A stretch of DNA of 64,000 bases from contig JAMPFE010000001.1 of NCBI GenBank assembly GCA_023664705.1, positions 130,500 to 194,499 of the forward strand, read 5' to 3'. A program made the translations under genes and the position numbers. Position 1 is the stretch's first letter, and each line of letters starts with the position of its first letter. Positions 49,504 through 58,182 of the stretch are shown here, in pieces. Source of the DNA: Lachnospiraceae bacterium (lineage in GTDB: Bacteria > Bacillota > Clostridia > Oscillospirales > Ruminococcaceae). The notes under the pieces were generated by a model, which saw only the letters and a program-made list of their open reading frames with translations, was not told where the DNA came from and did no database searches.

Positions 49504-50046
49504 ATGAAGAGACTTAATTTGATCATCGGGAAGAAACAGATAGCGATAGCTTCGCTGACGGTGCTGCTCGGCGCGGCGGTCGCGGTGAACTTTATCGTGT
49601 CGTCGGGGAAGAAGAGCGAGGTAACGCAGCCCTCGACGCAGGTGGGCGGCAGCGCGAACTACGGCGATACCTCGTTCGTGTCGAACGACGCGGGCAGCGA
49701 CGCTTATTTCGCGCAGGCGCGGCTTGACAAGCAGCAGACCCGCGACGAGGCGGCGCAGGTAATCGCGAGCATGTACAACGGCGGAGATATGACCAAGGAC
49801 GAGCTGACGGTGGTGGAAACGAACGCGCAGGCTCTGAGCTCCGTTATCGAGAGCGAAAACAAGATCGAAACGCTGCTGAAGGCGCAGGGCTTCGCGGACG
49901 CGCTTTGCTATCTCAGCGACAGCGGCGCGAACATTATCGTCAAAACGGACGGTCTCGACGCGGCGGGCGCGGCTAAGATAAAGTCCACGCTGCTTTCGGA
50001 GGTCGAGGTCGCGAGCGGCAATATAACCATTGTCGAGGTGAAATAA
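49504..50046 (+). CDS. spoIIIAH: stage III sporulation protein AH
   Basis: This 180-residue protein has a membrane helix at about residues 12-32 (IAIASLTVLLGAAVAVNF) followed by a YscJ/FliF-like ring domain. It binds forespore SpoIIQ in Bacillus. It is the last gene of the operon, followed by a terminator, with GAGAGGAG as ribosome site. Confidence 0.92.
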   Translation: MKRLNLIIGKKQIAIASLTVLLGAAVAVNFIVSSGKKSEVTQPSTQVGGSANYGDTSFVSNDAGSDAYFAQARLDKQQTRDEAAQVIASMYNGGDMTKDELTVVETNAQALSSVIESENKIETLLKAQGFADALCYLSDSGANIIVKTDGLDAAGAAKIKSTLLSEVEVASGNITIVEVK

Positions 50047-50052
50047 ACAGTC

Positions 50053-50078
50053 GCCGCAGCCTTGTACGGGGCTGCGGC
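50053..50078. terminator. terminator between spoIIIAH and spoVM
   Basis: GCCGCAGCC (50053-50061) and GGCTGCGGC (50070-50078) form a 9-bp stem followed by TTGCTTT on the plus strand. It lies between converging genes and may serve both. Confidence 0.8.
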
Positions 50079-50083
50079 TTGCT

Positions 50084-50170
50084 TTATGTCATTTCCGATT
50101 TTTTGATGCCGAACATCAGCCTGAGAAAGCCGACGAACATTTTCGGGCTTTTCACTACGACAACCTTCAT
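50084..50170 (-). CDS. spoVM: stage V sporulation protein M
   Basis: This 28-residue amphipathic peptide begins MKVVVVKSPKMFVGFLRLMF and ends in a basic/acidic tail (GIKKSEMT). It matches the SpoVM pattern MKFYTIKLPKFLGGIVRAML: a short polar start, the conserved Pro-Lys, then a helix with hydrophobic and basic faces. SpoVM marks the convex forespore surface and anchors the coat ATPase SpoIVA. GGAGA precedes the ATG at 50170. In Bacillus it follows thiN; here it follows spoIIIAH on the opposite strand. Far too short for automated calls. Confidence 0.85.
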   Translation of the reverse strand: MKVVVVKSPKMFVGFLRLMFGIKKSEMT

Positions 50171-50183
50171 ATGTATTCTCCTC

Positions 50184-50357
50184 TCACAGTCTTAAAAGGA
50201 AGATCCCCAGCACTATCAGCAGAACGGCGATGACGAACAGCATTACCTTGAGCGAAAAGAACGACAGACACATGACCGCTCCGAGAAACGCCGCTATCGC
50301 GAGCACCGCGCCCGCTCCCGCTCCGCAGCGCTTTCTTCGTCTTTTCGGTCCGCGCAT
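50184..50357 (-). CDS. small two-helix membrane protein upstream of spoVM
   Basis: This 57-residue frame starts MRGPKRRRKRCGAG, a strongly basic cytoplasmic head, followed by two hydrophobic segments (VLAIAAFLGAVMCLSFFSL and VMLFVIAVLLIVLGIFLL). The ATG at 50357 has AAAGGCGG eight bases upstream. It ends 13 bases before spoVM on the same strand, so the two are probably co-transcribed. I recognise no family; a sporulation role is inferred from position only. Confidence 0.65.
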   Translation of the reverse strand: MRGPKRRRKRCGAGAGAVLAIAAFLGAVMCLSFFSLKVMLFVIAVLLIVLGIFLLRL

Positions 50358-50448
50358 GCCGTTCACCGCCTTTCCGCTGATTTTGCCTGTTCTAATCGCA
50401 TTTTATTCCAAAAACCGAAATTGGTTACAGTTTTCTTTAAAAAAGGGC

Positions 50449-50477
50449 TTGTTTATTGCGGAAATTTGTGGTATAAT
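50449..50477 (+). promoter_or_regulatory. promoter of the asp23-nusB-recN block
   Basis: TTGTTT (50449-50454), 17 bp, TATAAT (50472-50477). A second TATAAT at 50563-50568 follows a small GC hairpin but has no -35. Nothing else is visible in 50358-50623. Confidence 0.6.
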
Positions 50478-50623
50478 AGAAACAACCTAAAACCTTACAG
50501 AAAACAACGCTGTAATTCAGCGGGGGTGTAGTTGGGAATGGCGGCGGCAGCCTGCCGCTGTGGTATAATAATACAGTATAAGGAAAAATGCGGTCAAAAC
50601 CGTTTATCATATGGAGGAAAAAT

Positions 50624-50992
50624 ATGGAATCATCTAAAAAACATACCGCGGGGAGCATCAAGGTGTCGGAGGAGGTCATCCTCAAGATAGCGGAGACCGC
50701 CGCGTGCGAGATCGAGGGCGTCGCCTCAAAGGGTCAGCGGCTGGAGCCGCCGTCGGCGATGGCGAGGCTGAGGGGTCCCGTCCGCGCGAGGATACTCGGC
50801 GAGGCGGCGGCGATAAAGTTCGACATTTCCGTCGTGGACGGGTACAACGCCGTAAAGGTCGCGGAGAGCATACAGCGCAGCGTGAAAAGCGCCGTGCAGA
50901 ATATGACGGGCTTTACGGTGACGAAGGTCGACGTTAATATCGCGGGGGTAAGCTACGGGGAAAACGACGGCGCCGCCGCGGAGCAAAATTGA
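50624..50992 (+). CDS. Asp23/Gls24 family envelope stress response protein (YqhY-like)
   Basis: This 122-residue protein has the family core GSIKVSEEVILKIAETAACEIEGV and a C-terminal VTKVDVNIAGVSY. YqhY, the Asp23 protein encoded beside accBC or nusB in Firmicutes, is linked to acetyl-CoA carboxylase control. The ATG at 50624 has GGAGG upstream. It is followed by nusB after 9 bases. Confidence 0.9.
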   Translation: MESSKKHTAGSIKVSEEVILKIAETAACEIEGVASKGQRLEPPSAMARLRGPVRARILGEAAAIKFDISVVDGYNAVKVAESIQRSVKSAVQNMTGFTVTKVDVNIAGVSYGENDGAAAEQN

Positions 50993-51001
50993 GGTGAACC
51001 G

Positions 51002-51415
51002 ATGAGTGAAAGACTAAGCCGCCCCGAGGTTCGCGAGGGGGCGTTTCTGATATTGTATCAGCTGCTTTTCGGCACGACGCTCGAGGAGATAGACGAGCTT
51101 AACGCCGAGGCGTTCGATATGGCGAAAAACGAACAGACCGAGGAGATAGTAAGGGGCGTTCTCGGGCACGACGAGGAGCTTCGCGGTATAATCGCGAAAT
51201 ATTCGACCTCGCGCTCCGTGTCGCGCATCGCTAAGGTCAATATGATAATACTTAAAATTGCCGTTTATGAGATGAAATACTGCGAAAGAGTGCCAAACGC
51301 CGCCGCCATAAACGAGGCGGTGGAGCTTGCGAAGAAGTATTCGCTTAAAGCGGACAGCGGCTTCATAAACGGGATATTAAATTCATATATGAGGGAGCTC
51401 GATGGAAAAGAATAA
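51002..51415 (+). CDS. nusB: transcription antitermination factor NusB
   Basis: This 137-residue all-helical RNA-binding protein takes part in rRNA antitermination. It has the start REGAFLILYQLLFG and the conserved C-terminal NAAAINEAVELAKKYSLKADSGFINGIL. GAGGTG precedes the ATG. It overlaps xseA by 14 bases. Confidence 0.95.
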   Translation: MSERLSRPEVREGAFLILYQLLFGTTLEEIDELNAEAFDMAKNEQTEEIVRGVLGHDEELRGIIAKYSTSRSVSRIAKVNMIILKIAVYEMKYCERVPNAAAINEAVELAKKYSLKADSGFINGILNSYMRELDGKE

Positions 51416-52604
51416 TGCAATAAAGCCGTACAGTGTGTCTCAGATAAGCGAAAAGATAAAGCAGACGCTCGAGGGCAGCATGCTGTTGCGGAGAGTGACC
51501 GTGCGCGGCGAGGTATCGGGTTACTCGAAAAACAGCGGAATGTACAGCAAGTATAACATATATTTTTCGCTGACGGAGGGAAAGTTCAAGCTCCCCGCCG
51601 CGATGTTCACGGATGATGATATTTCGCTTCGGGACGGCGATATGGTGGTATGCGACGGAATGATATCGACCTATGCGCCCTACGGGGAATACCAGATAAA
51701 GTGCTATTCCGTAAAAAAGGACGGCGAGGGCGACGCGGCGCTCGCGCTGGAGCGGCTGAAAGAAAAGCTGTGTGACGAGGGGCTTTTCGAGCAGAAAAGA
51801 GAGCTGCCGGCTTACCCGAAGAAGATAGCCGTGATAACCTCCCCGACGGGGGCTGCCGTGCACGATATTATGAATGTTATCGGGCGGCGTTACCCCGTAA
51901 CAAGGCTTTTGCTGATTCCCGCCAACGTTCAGGGCGAAAACGCCGTGCCGTCGCTGATAAAGGGCATCGAGGCGGCGCAGAAAACGGACGCGGATCTTAT
52001 TATTTTCGGGCGCGGCGGCGGTTCCAGCGAGGATCTGGACTGCTTTAATTCGGAAAAGCTCGCGAGAGCTATCTACGCGAGCAAAATACCCACGATAAGT
52101 GCCGTCGGGCACGAGATAGACACGACCATAGCCGACCTTGCCGCCGATAAGCGCGCGCCCACGCCGTCCGCTGCGGCGGAGCTCGCCGTGCCCGACAAGA
52201 ACGAGATACTCGCGGAGCTGACGGCGCTTAAAGGCGCGGTCGGTCACGTGATAAAACGCTCGCTTTCGGACGCGGAGCGGGACGTTGCCGTGCTTGAAAG
52301 GGACGTTCGGCTTTATTCTCCGCGCGGCAGAGTCGCCGAGTGGGAGCGGGAGCTGGCGCGGCTCTCCGAGGGAATATCCAACAATATGCACAGGCGGCTC
52401 GCATACGCGGAAAACACGCTGAAAAACATCGGCGCGTCAATAGCGGCGCTCAATCCTCTGGAGGTGCTGCTGCGCGGATATTCGCTGACGAGCGCGGGCG
52501 GAAGGATAATCAAAAGCGCAGGGGAGCTTTCCGAGGGCGACGAGATAGATATAAAATTCGGCGAGGGCAGCGCGGCTGCCGTCGTAAAAACAGTAAAGGA
52601 ATGA
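51402..52604 (+). CDS. xseA: exodeoxyribonuclease VII large subunit
   Basis: This 400-residue protein has an N-terminal OB domain (VTVRGEVSGYSKNSGMYSKYNIYFSL) and a catalytic domain with AVITSPTGAAVHDI, RGGGSSEDLDCFNSEKLARAI and GHEIDTTIADLAADKRAPTPSAAAE. It forms exonuclease VII with XseB for single-strand DNA cleavage. The genes are coupled by overlaps on both sides. Confidence 0.95.
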   Translation: MEKNNAIKPYSVSQISEKIKQTLEGSMLLRRVTVRGEVSGYSKNSGMYSKYNIYFSLTEGKFKLPAAMFTDDDISLRDGDMVVCDGMISTYAPYGEYQIKCYSVKKDGEGDAALALERLKEKLCDEGLFEQKRELPAYPKKIAVITSPTGAAVHDIMNVIGRRYPVTRLLLIPANVQGENAVPSLIKGIEAAQKTDADLIIFGRGGGSSEDLDCFNSEKLARAIYASKIPTISAVGHEIDTTIADLAADKRAPTPSAAAELAVPDKNEILAELTALKGAVGHVIKRSLSDAERDVAVLERDVRLYSPRGRVAEWERELARLSEGISNNMHRRLAYAENTLKNIGASIAALNPLEVLLRGYSLTSAGGRIIKSAGELSEGDEIDIKFGEGSAAAVVKTVKE

Positions 52605-52609
52605 TAAAA

Positions 52610-52786
52610 ATGGACTTTGAAAAGGAAATGAGCAAGCTGAGGGAAATTTCCGAAAAAATGAGCGGCGGCGGGCTTTCGCTCGAGGAATCCATGAAGCTGT
52701 ATACGGAAGCTGTGGAGCTTACCGAAAGGCTCAAGGAATATATCAATAACGCGAAGCTTACCGTTGAAAAGCTGGAAGCGAAATAG
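52610..52786 (+). CDS. xseB: exodeoxyribonuclease VII small subunit
   Basis: This 58-residue helical protein has the family pattern SLEESMKLYTEAVELTERLKEYINNAKLTVE. The ATG at 52610 is preferred to one at 52601 because AAAGGA (52595-52600) is then correctly spaced. It lies 5 bases after xseA and 1 base before ispA. Confidence 0.93.
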   Translation: MDFEKEMSKLREISEKMSGGGLSLEESMKLYTEAVELTERLKEYINNAKLTVEKLEAK

Positions 52787-52787
52787 T

Positions 52788-53678
52788 ATGGTAAACGTTA
52801 AGGAAATTCTCGCGGACTACGCGGAGATGACCGAGGAGGCGCTCGGAAAGTATCTCCCCGAGACGGAATGTCTGCAAAAGAGCGTCGCGGACGCGGCTCG
52901 GTACTCTCTTTCGGCGGGCGGGAAGCGCATCCGTCCCGCGCTCGTTATGGAGTTCTGCCGCGTGTGCGGCGGAGAGCCCGAAACGGCTCTGCCCGCGGCG
53001 TGCGCTATCGAGATGATGCATACGTTCTCGCTTATCCACGACGATCTGCCGTGCATGGACGACGACGATATGCGCCGCGGAAAGCCCTCCTGCCACAAGG
53101 CGTTCGGCGAGGCGACGGCCGTGCTCGCGGGGGACGCGCTGGCGATACTGCCGTTTCGGGTGATAGCCGAGGCGGGCTTGAGGAAAACTCTTCCGCAGGA
53201 CGCCGCGCTGCGCATAATAAAGCTCCTCGCGGAGCTTTCGGGCATTTCGGGAATGATAGGCGGGCAGACCGTCGACCTCGAAAACGAGGGAAAGCAGCCG
53301 CCCGTGAGCGTTATCCTCGAGATGTACCGAATGAAAACGGGCGCGCTGCTGGAGTTCTGCTGCAAGGCGGGCTGCATTGCGGCCGGAGCCGGCGCGGATA
53401 AGCAGCTCGCGGCGGGGAGCTACGGACAGCGGCTGGGGCTGGCGTTCCAGATAGTGGACGATATCCTCGACGTTACCGCCGACGAGAAGCTCCTCGGGAA
53501 GCCCGTCGGCAGCGACAGCGCGGACGGGAAATACACCTACGTCACGGCGGTCGGTCTCGAAAAGGCGCGGGAGCAGGCGCGCTCTCTCACCGAGCAGGCA
53601 GTGGAGCTGCTCGGCGCTTTCGACGACAACGGCTTTCTCGTCGGGCTTACAAATATGCTTTTAAATCGTCAATATTGA
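52788..53678 (+). CDS. ispA: polyprenyl (farnesyl/geranyl) diphosphate synthase
   Basis: This 296-residue prenyl transferase condenses isopentenyl diphosphate with allylic primers. The first Asp-rich motif is DDLPCMDDDDMRRG and the second DDILDVTAD; GGKRIRPALV and GQTVDLENE are also present. The ATG at 52788 (MVNVKE) lies 1 base after xseB with a weak ribosome site, so translation is coupled. With Dxs encoded two genes on, it supplies isoprenoids. Confidence 0.94.
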   Translation: MVNVKEILADYAEMTEEALGKYLPETECLQKSVADAARYSLSAGGKRIRPALVMEFCRVCGGEPETALPAACAIEMMHTFSLIHDDLPCMDDDDMRRGKPSCHKAFGEATAVLAGDALAILPFRVIAEAGLRKTLPQDAALRIIKLLAELSGISGMIGGQTVDLENEGKQPPVSVILEMYRMKTGALLEFCCKAGCIAAGAGADKQLAAGSYGQRLGLAFQIVDDILDVTADEKLLGKPVGSDSADGKYTYVTAVGLEKAREQARSLTEQAVELLGAFDDNGFLVGLTNMLLNRQY

Positions 53679-53698
53679 CGGAGGTTCTTTCGTAAAAA

Positions 53699-54193
53699 AT
53701 GATGAAATTGATAATGCTTAATCCCATTATCTCGGTGGGGTTTATATCGTGGATAGCGGCGCAGATATTGAAAACGCTTCATTATTCGATAAAATTCAAG
53801 TCGTTCAATCCCGAGAGAATAACGGGCGCGGGCGGTATGCCGTCGTCGCACTCGTCGCTGGTGGTGTCGGTCGCGATCTATACGCTCAGGCTCAAGGGCT
53901 TTGAGAGCACGGAATTCGCGTTCGCGGCGCTGCTTATGGCTATCGTCATCTACGACGCCATGAGCGTGCGGTACAACGCCGGGCTGCACGCCAAGGAGCT
54001 CAACAAGCTGCGGCATATCGTGGATAATCTCGACGACGAAATATCGCAGCTGAGCGGCGGCGACGAGGATTCCGATATCAACGAGCTTGTCAATCAAAAG
54101 GAGCTTAAGGAGTTCCTCGGGCACACGCCGATAGAGGTGTTGGCGGGCTCTCTGCTGGGAATATTGATAGCTATGGTATTTCCGCTGAAATAA
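53699..54193 (+). CDS. divergent PAP2 family membrane protein (YuiD-like)
   Basis: This 164-residue protein has four or so hydrophobic helices and the family motif GGMPSSHSSLVVS with the catalytic-type His. IYDAMSVRYNAGLHAKELN is another hallmark. The family (formerly DUF212) is related to PAP2 phosphatases; its substrate is unknown. An undecaprenyl or prenyl diphosphate is a fair guess given its place between ispA and dxs, as inference only. GGAGG lies rather far (about 13 bases) from the start. Confidence 0.88.
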   Translation: MMKLIMLNPIISVGFISWIAAQILKTLHYSIKFKSFNPERITGAGGMPSSHSSLVVSVAIYTLRLKGFESTEFAFAALLMAIVIYDAMSVRYNAGLHAKELNKLRHIVDNLDDEISQLSGGDEDSDINELVNQKELKEFLGHTPIEVLAGSLLGILIAMVFPLK

Positions 54194-54212
54194 TATCTGC
54201 GCGAGGTATGTT

Positions 54213-56075
54213 ATGTTACTTGACGACAATATTGATCACGACATTATTTCACATATGACGACTCCGCAGCTTAAGGCGCTCTGCAGGGAGCTGCGGAGCT
54301 GCATTTTGCGTACCGTGATGAAAAACGGCGGGCATTTGTCCTCGAACCTCGGCACTGTGGAGCTCGCGGTCGCGATACATTACGTTTACGACGTTTTCGG
54401 CGGCGATAAAGTTATCTGGGACGTCGGACATCAGGCTTACGCTCACAAGCTGCTTACGGGGCGCTTTTCGGGGTTCGACACCCTGCGGAAGAAGGGCGGC
54501 GTTTCGGGCTTTACGCGCCGCGCGGAATCCCCTGCGGACGCGTTTGTTTCGGGGCACAGCAGCACGTCCGTTTCGGCGGCTTACGGCATTTCCACGGCAA
54601 TGCGCTTAAAGGGCGAGAGCGGCGCTGTGGCTGCCGTTATCGGAGACGGCGCGCTTACGGGCGGAATGGCTTACGAGGGGCTCAACAACGCGGGAAAGAC
54701 CGCCTCGAACCTCACGCTTATCCTCAACGACAACGCGATGTCGATTAGCAAGAGCACGGGCGCGCTCGCGCGGTACCTCGCGCATATCCGCTCCACGAGG
54801 AAATACTACCGCGCCAAGGAGCGCGTAAAGACCGTGCTCTCGTCTGTGCCGCTGGTGGGGCGCTCGCTCGAGAGAGCCGTCGCGGCGACGAAAACGCTCG
54901 TCAAGGAGGCGCTCTACGACAGCAGCAACCTGTTCGAGAACCTCGGCTTCGCGTACATCGGTCCCGTGGACGGGCACAATATCGAGGACCTGACCGAGGC
55001 GCTGTCGGTGGCTAAGCTGATGAAACGCCCGTGCGTAGTCCACGTTTTCACGCGCAAGGGAAGGGGCTACAAGCCCGCCGAAAGCAACCCCGGGGAGTAC
55101 CACGCCGTTGCGGCGAACGGCGCTGTCGAGGAGTTTGCGTACAACGATATTCCCACGCACGTTGACGGCAGCTTTTCGGAGGCTTTCGGGCGCGAGCTGG
55201 AGCGGCTCGGCAAGTCCGACGGGCGCATCTGCGCGATAACCGCCGCGATGAAGTACGCGGTGGGGCTGAACTACTTCAAAAACAGCTGCTGCGCGCGGTT
55301 TTTCGACACGGGCATCGCCGAGCAGCACTCTGTGACGTTCGCGGCGGGGCTCGCGGTGCAGGGGATGCTGCCCGTGTTCGCTGTGTATTCGACGTTTTTG
55401 CAGCGCGGTTTCGACCAGATAATTCACGACTGTGCAATAGAGAACACGCACATAACGCTCTGCATAGACCGCGCGGGCTTTGTCGGCGCGGATGGCGAGA
55501 CGCATCAGGGCGTTTTCGATGTGCCGATGCTCCGCGCCGTGCCGAATACCGTCATCTACTGCCCCGCAACCTTCGCGGAGCTGCGAAAATGCCTGTCCGA
55601 GGCGATATACCGCACCGAGGGCATTGCGTGCGTGCGCTATCCCAAGGGCGGCGAGCCCGATTTTTCGGGCGTTCCCGAGCGGTTCAAGGCGGCTTTCGAG
55701 CCCGCGGTGAGCTTTTATTATTCGGGAAAGACCTCGCGCGTTCTCGGCATTGCTTACGGCAGAATTTCGGCGAGTCTGGCGGCGGCTTGCGGGGAAACGG
55801 GCGCGGATATGCTGCGGCTCGTTGCGATAAACCCGTTCCCCGAGGAGATATTCGATATAGCTCTCGGCTACGATAAGATAGTTTTCTTCGAGGAGGGCTC
55901 GCTGCGCGGCGGTGCTGCCGAGGGCTTTCTCGCGGAGCTTGCGCGGCGGGGCTACCGCGGCAGGGCGGAGACTGTCGGCGTCGGAGACGGCTTTGTTCCC
56001 ATGGCGGCCGTCGAGGAGCAGCTCGCGATGTACGGGCTGGACGCGGACGGAATGGCTAAAAAATTGGAGGGCTAG
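54213..56075 (+). CDS. dxs: 1-deoxy-D-xylulose-5-phosphate synthase
   Basis: This 620-residue thiamine-dependent first enzyme of the MEP isoprenoid pathway has the signatures GHQAYAHKLLTGR, the cofactor motif GDGALTGGMAYEGLNNAG, GFAYIGPVDGHN, and in the second half FDTGIAEQHSVTFAAGLA and DRAGFVGADGETHQGVFD. The length is normal. The start ATG lies 19 bases after the PAP2-like gene. Confidence 0.96.
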   Translation: MLLDDNIDHDIISHMTTPQLKALCRELRSCILRTVMKNGGHLSSNLGTVELAVAIHYVYDVFGGDKVIWDVGHQAYAHKLLTGRFSGFDTLRKKGGVSGFTRRAESPADAFVSGHSSTSVSAAYGISTAMRLKGESGAVAAVIGDGALTGGMAYEGLNNAGKTASNLTLILNDNAMSISKSTGALARYLAHIRSTRKYYRAKERVKTVLSSVPLVGRSLERAVAATKTLVKEALYDSSNLFENLGFAYIGPVDGHNIEDLTEALSVAKLMKRPCVVHVFTRKGRGYKPAESNPGEYHAVAANGAVEEFAYNDIPTHVDGSFSEAFGRELERLGKSDGRICAITAAMKYAVGLNYFKNSCCARFFDTGIAEQHSVTFAAGLAVQGMLPVFAVYSTFLQRGFDQIIHDCAIENTHITLCIDRAGFVGADGETHQGVFDVPMLRAVPNTVIYCPATFAELRKCLSEAIYRTEGIACVRYPKGGEPDFSGVPERFKAAFEPAVSFYYSGKTSRVLGIAYGRISASLAAACGETGADMLRLVAINPFPEEIFDIALGYDKIVFFEEGSLRGGAAEGFLAELARRGYRGRAETVGVGDGFVPMAAVEEQLAMYGLDADGMAKKLEG

Positions 56076-56077
56076 CG

Positions 56078-56584
56078 ATGTCAAAGTACAGCAGCGAGGA
56101 ACAGCGGTTTCGGTACGAGGTCCGCAATGAAGCCGAGCAGTCGATAAAGGATTTGAACATAGACCGCGCGAATTTCCGCGAGGCTCCCAAAACCGAGTGG
56201 GAGCGCGTTATCAAGCGGTTTTACTATACGTTTATAGACTATGAAAGCTCTCTGAAAATTCATCTTGAATATTTGTGGCTGAAATTCCGCTCGGAGCTTA
56301 AGTATATCGGGAGCATTCAATACGGCTATCACGTTGACGATTGGTCGGAATTTGTCGGCAGGATCGACGAGCTTATCCCGAAAGAAAACCGCCCTGCCGA
56401 ATACTACTACATAAACGACTGCGGTTGGGTCTACGAGGGGAAACTGCCCGAGATAATCCGTATCCTCGGCGATTGTACGGGTATGGTCGAGGATTTCTAC
56501 ATACTCCCTAAACGCGAGAGGTTCGACTGGGTAGTCTGCTATTGCGGCGACGGCGACAGTATGGGTATCTATTTGCGAGGGTGA
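56078..56584 (+). CDS. protein of unknown function inserted between dxs and tlyA
   Basis: This 168-residue soluble protein is rich in aromatic and charged residues (REAPKTEWERVIKRFYYTF, then YGYHVDDWSEFVGRIDELIP and VEDFYILPKRERFDWVVCY). The general pattern of a helical start and a C-terminal strand-rich part recalls small immunity- or DUF6756-type proteins, but I cannot assign it. It fits tightly between dxs (2-base gap) and tlyA (2-base gap), where most Firmicutes have nothing, so it joined the operon later. Confidence 0.78.
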   Translation: MSKYSSEEQRFRYEVRNEAEQSIKDLNIDRANFREAPKTEWERVIKRFYYTFIDYESSLKIHLEYLWLKFRSELKYIGSIQYGYHVDDWSEFVGRIDELIPKENRPAEYYYINDCGWVYEGKLPEIIRILGDCTGMVEDFYILPKRERFDWVVCYCGDGDSMGIYLRG

Positions 56585-56586
56585 CT

Positions 56587-57333
56587 ATGCGTCTTGACGT
56601 GTATTTAACGGAAAACGGGCTTTGCCGTAGCCGAAGCGCCGCGCAGAGCCTGATAAAGAACGGCGGCGTGACCGTAAACGGTAAGCCCGCCGCCCGAAAT
56701 TCGCTTGAAATAGCCGAAACCGACATGGTGGAGATATCCGGGACGAAGCTCCCGAAATACGTCGGGCGCGGCGGTCAAAAGCTCGAGAGGGCGCTCGGGC
56801 TGTGGGGCATTGACCTCGGCGGCAAGACTTGCCTTGATATAGGCTCGTCGACGGGCGGCTTTACGGACTGCATGCTGCAAAACGGCGCGGCGAGGGTGTT
56901 CGCGGTGGACGTGGGCAGAGACCAGCTCGCCGAAAAGCTCCGCGCGGACAGCCGCGTGATCTCGCTGGAGCAGACGGATATCCGCGATTTCACGTTTGAA
57001 AAGTACGGCGTTTCGGCAGCGGATTTTATCGGCACGGACGTTTCGTTCATCTCGCTGAAGCTCGTTCTGCCGCATATGTACGGGCTCCTCGCGGAAGAGG
57101 GGACTGCCGTCGCGCTGATAAAGCCGCAGTTCGAGGTCGGGAGAAAAAATTTGTCCAAAAGGGGAATAGTCCGCGACGAAAAAACGCGCCTGAAATGCGT
57201 TGAGGAAGTCAAAAGTTTCGCGGAGCGGTGCGGTTTCACGGTGCTCGGCACGGCGGTCTCGCCGATAACGGGCGGCGACGGGAACGCCGAGTATCTGCTC
57301 GCGCTGAAAAAGTCGGAGGGAGAGCGGCAATGA
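56587..57333 (+). CDS. tlyA: TlyA family rRNA 2'-O-methyltransferase
   Basis: This 248-residue protein has an N-terminal S4 RNA-binding domain (RLDVYLTENGLCRSRSAAQ) and an FtsJ-like methyltransferase domain with CLDIGSSTGGFTDCMLQ and IKPQFEVGRKNLSKRGIV. TlyA methylates 2'-OH positions in 16S and 23S rRNA. The ATG at 56587 follows the preceding gene closely. It overlaps nadK by 4 bases. Confidence 0.93.
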   Translation: MRLDVYLTENGLCRSRSAAQSLIKNGGVTVNGKPAARNSLEIAETDMVEISGTKLPKYVGRGGQKLERALGLWGIDLGGKTCLDIGSSTGGFTDCMLQNGAARVFAVDVGRDQLAEKLRADSRVISLEQTDIRDFTFEKYGVSAADFIGTDVSFISLKLVLPHMYGLLAEEGTAVALIKPQFEVGRKNLSKRGIVRDEKTRLKCVEEVKSFAERCGFTVLGTAVSPITGGDGNAEYLLALKKSEGERQ

Positions 57334-58175
57334 GAGTGTTGATAGGCTGCAATATCAGAAAAGAGGGCGCCGCGGAGCTTGCCGCGGAGCTCGCCGCGCT
57401 GCTGAAAAAGAGCGGCTTTGCGCCGTGCGTTTACGGCAGGGACTCGGAGTACGCGGAAAGGCTCGGCGCGGATATCGTCGAGTCGCCGAAGATATGCGAT
57501 TTTATGGTAACGGTCGGCGGCGACGGCACCATCCTCAAATGGGGCAAGATCGCCGCGGAGAACAATATCCCGCTGCTCGGCGTGAATATGGGCAGGCTCG
57601 GCTTTATGGCAACGCTCGAGCCGCACGAGATATCACGCATCCCCGAGCTGCTTAGCGGCGATTTTTCCGTAAGCAGGCGTATTTTGCTGGACTGCAAGGT
57701 GTTCCGCGAGGAGCGCGAGATCTTTTCGGAGCACGTCCTGAACGACGTTATACTGTCGCGCTCGAGCGTTTCCAAGCTCCCCGAGTACGTCGTCAACTGC
57801 GGCGACGCGGAGGTCTCGAGAGTGCGCGCGGACGGCATTATCTTCAGCACTCCGACGGGCTCCACGGCGTATTCGCTCTCGGCGGGGGGACCTATCCTGT
57901 CGCCCGACCTCGAGTGCATCGAGTTCACGGCGCTCTGTCCGCACACGCTGTTCAACCGCCCGATGCTGTTTTCGGACAAGCAGATAATTACGGCGCGCGT
58001 CAATCACTACCAGAACTCCAAGGCGACGTTCAGCGTGGACGGCGGCAGCGGAATACCCCTCATGGACGGCGACATTCTCCAGATAATGCTTTCCAAGCTG
58101 TCCTTGGGGCTGATAGAGACGGGCAGCGGTTTCTACGGCGCTATCCACAACAAGCTGATGACGCCGTTCAAGTGA
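57330..58175 (+). CDS. nadK: NAD kinase
   Basis: This 281-residue enzyme makes NADP+ from NAD+. The conserved GGDGTILKW and NMGRLGFMATLEPHEI lie in the N-terminal half; DGIIFSTPTGSTAYSLSAGGPI is the second signature. The start ATG overlaps the tlyA stop as ATGA. It is usual in this operon. Confidence 0.95.
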   Translation: MRVLIGCNIRKEGAAELAAELAALLKKSGFAPCVYGRDSEYAERLGADIVESPKICDFMVTVGGDGTILKWGKIAAENNIPLLGVNMGRLGFMATLEPHEISRIPELLSGDFSVSRRILLDCKVFREEREIFSEHVLNDVILSRSSVSKLPEYVVNCGDAEVSRVRADGIIFSTPTGSTAYSLSAGGPILSPDLECIEFTALCPHTLFNRPMLFSDKQIITARVNHYQNSKATFSVDGGSGIPLMDGDILQIMLSKLSLGLIETGSGFYGAIHNKLMTPFK

Positions 58176-58182
58176 GGTCGTT

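Noticed and set aside
54606..56084. A 492-codon open frame opposite dxs
   Set aside because: It is the complement of dxs with no start signals or recognisable domain.
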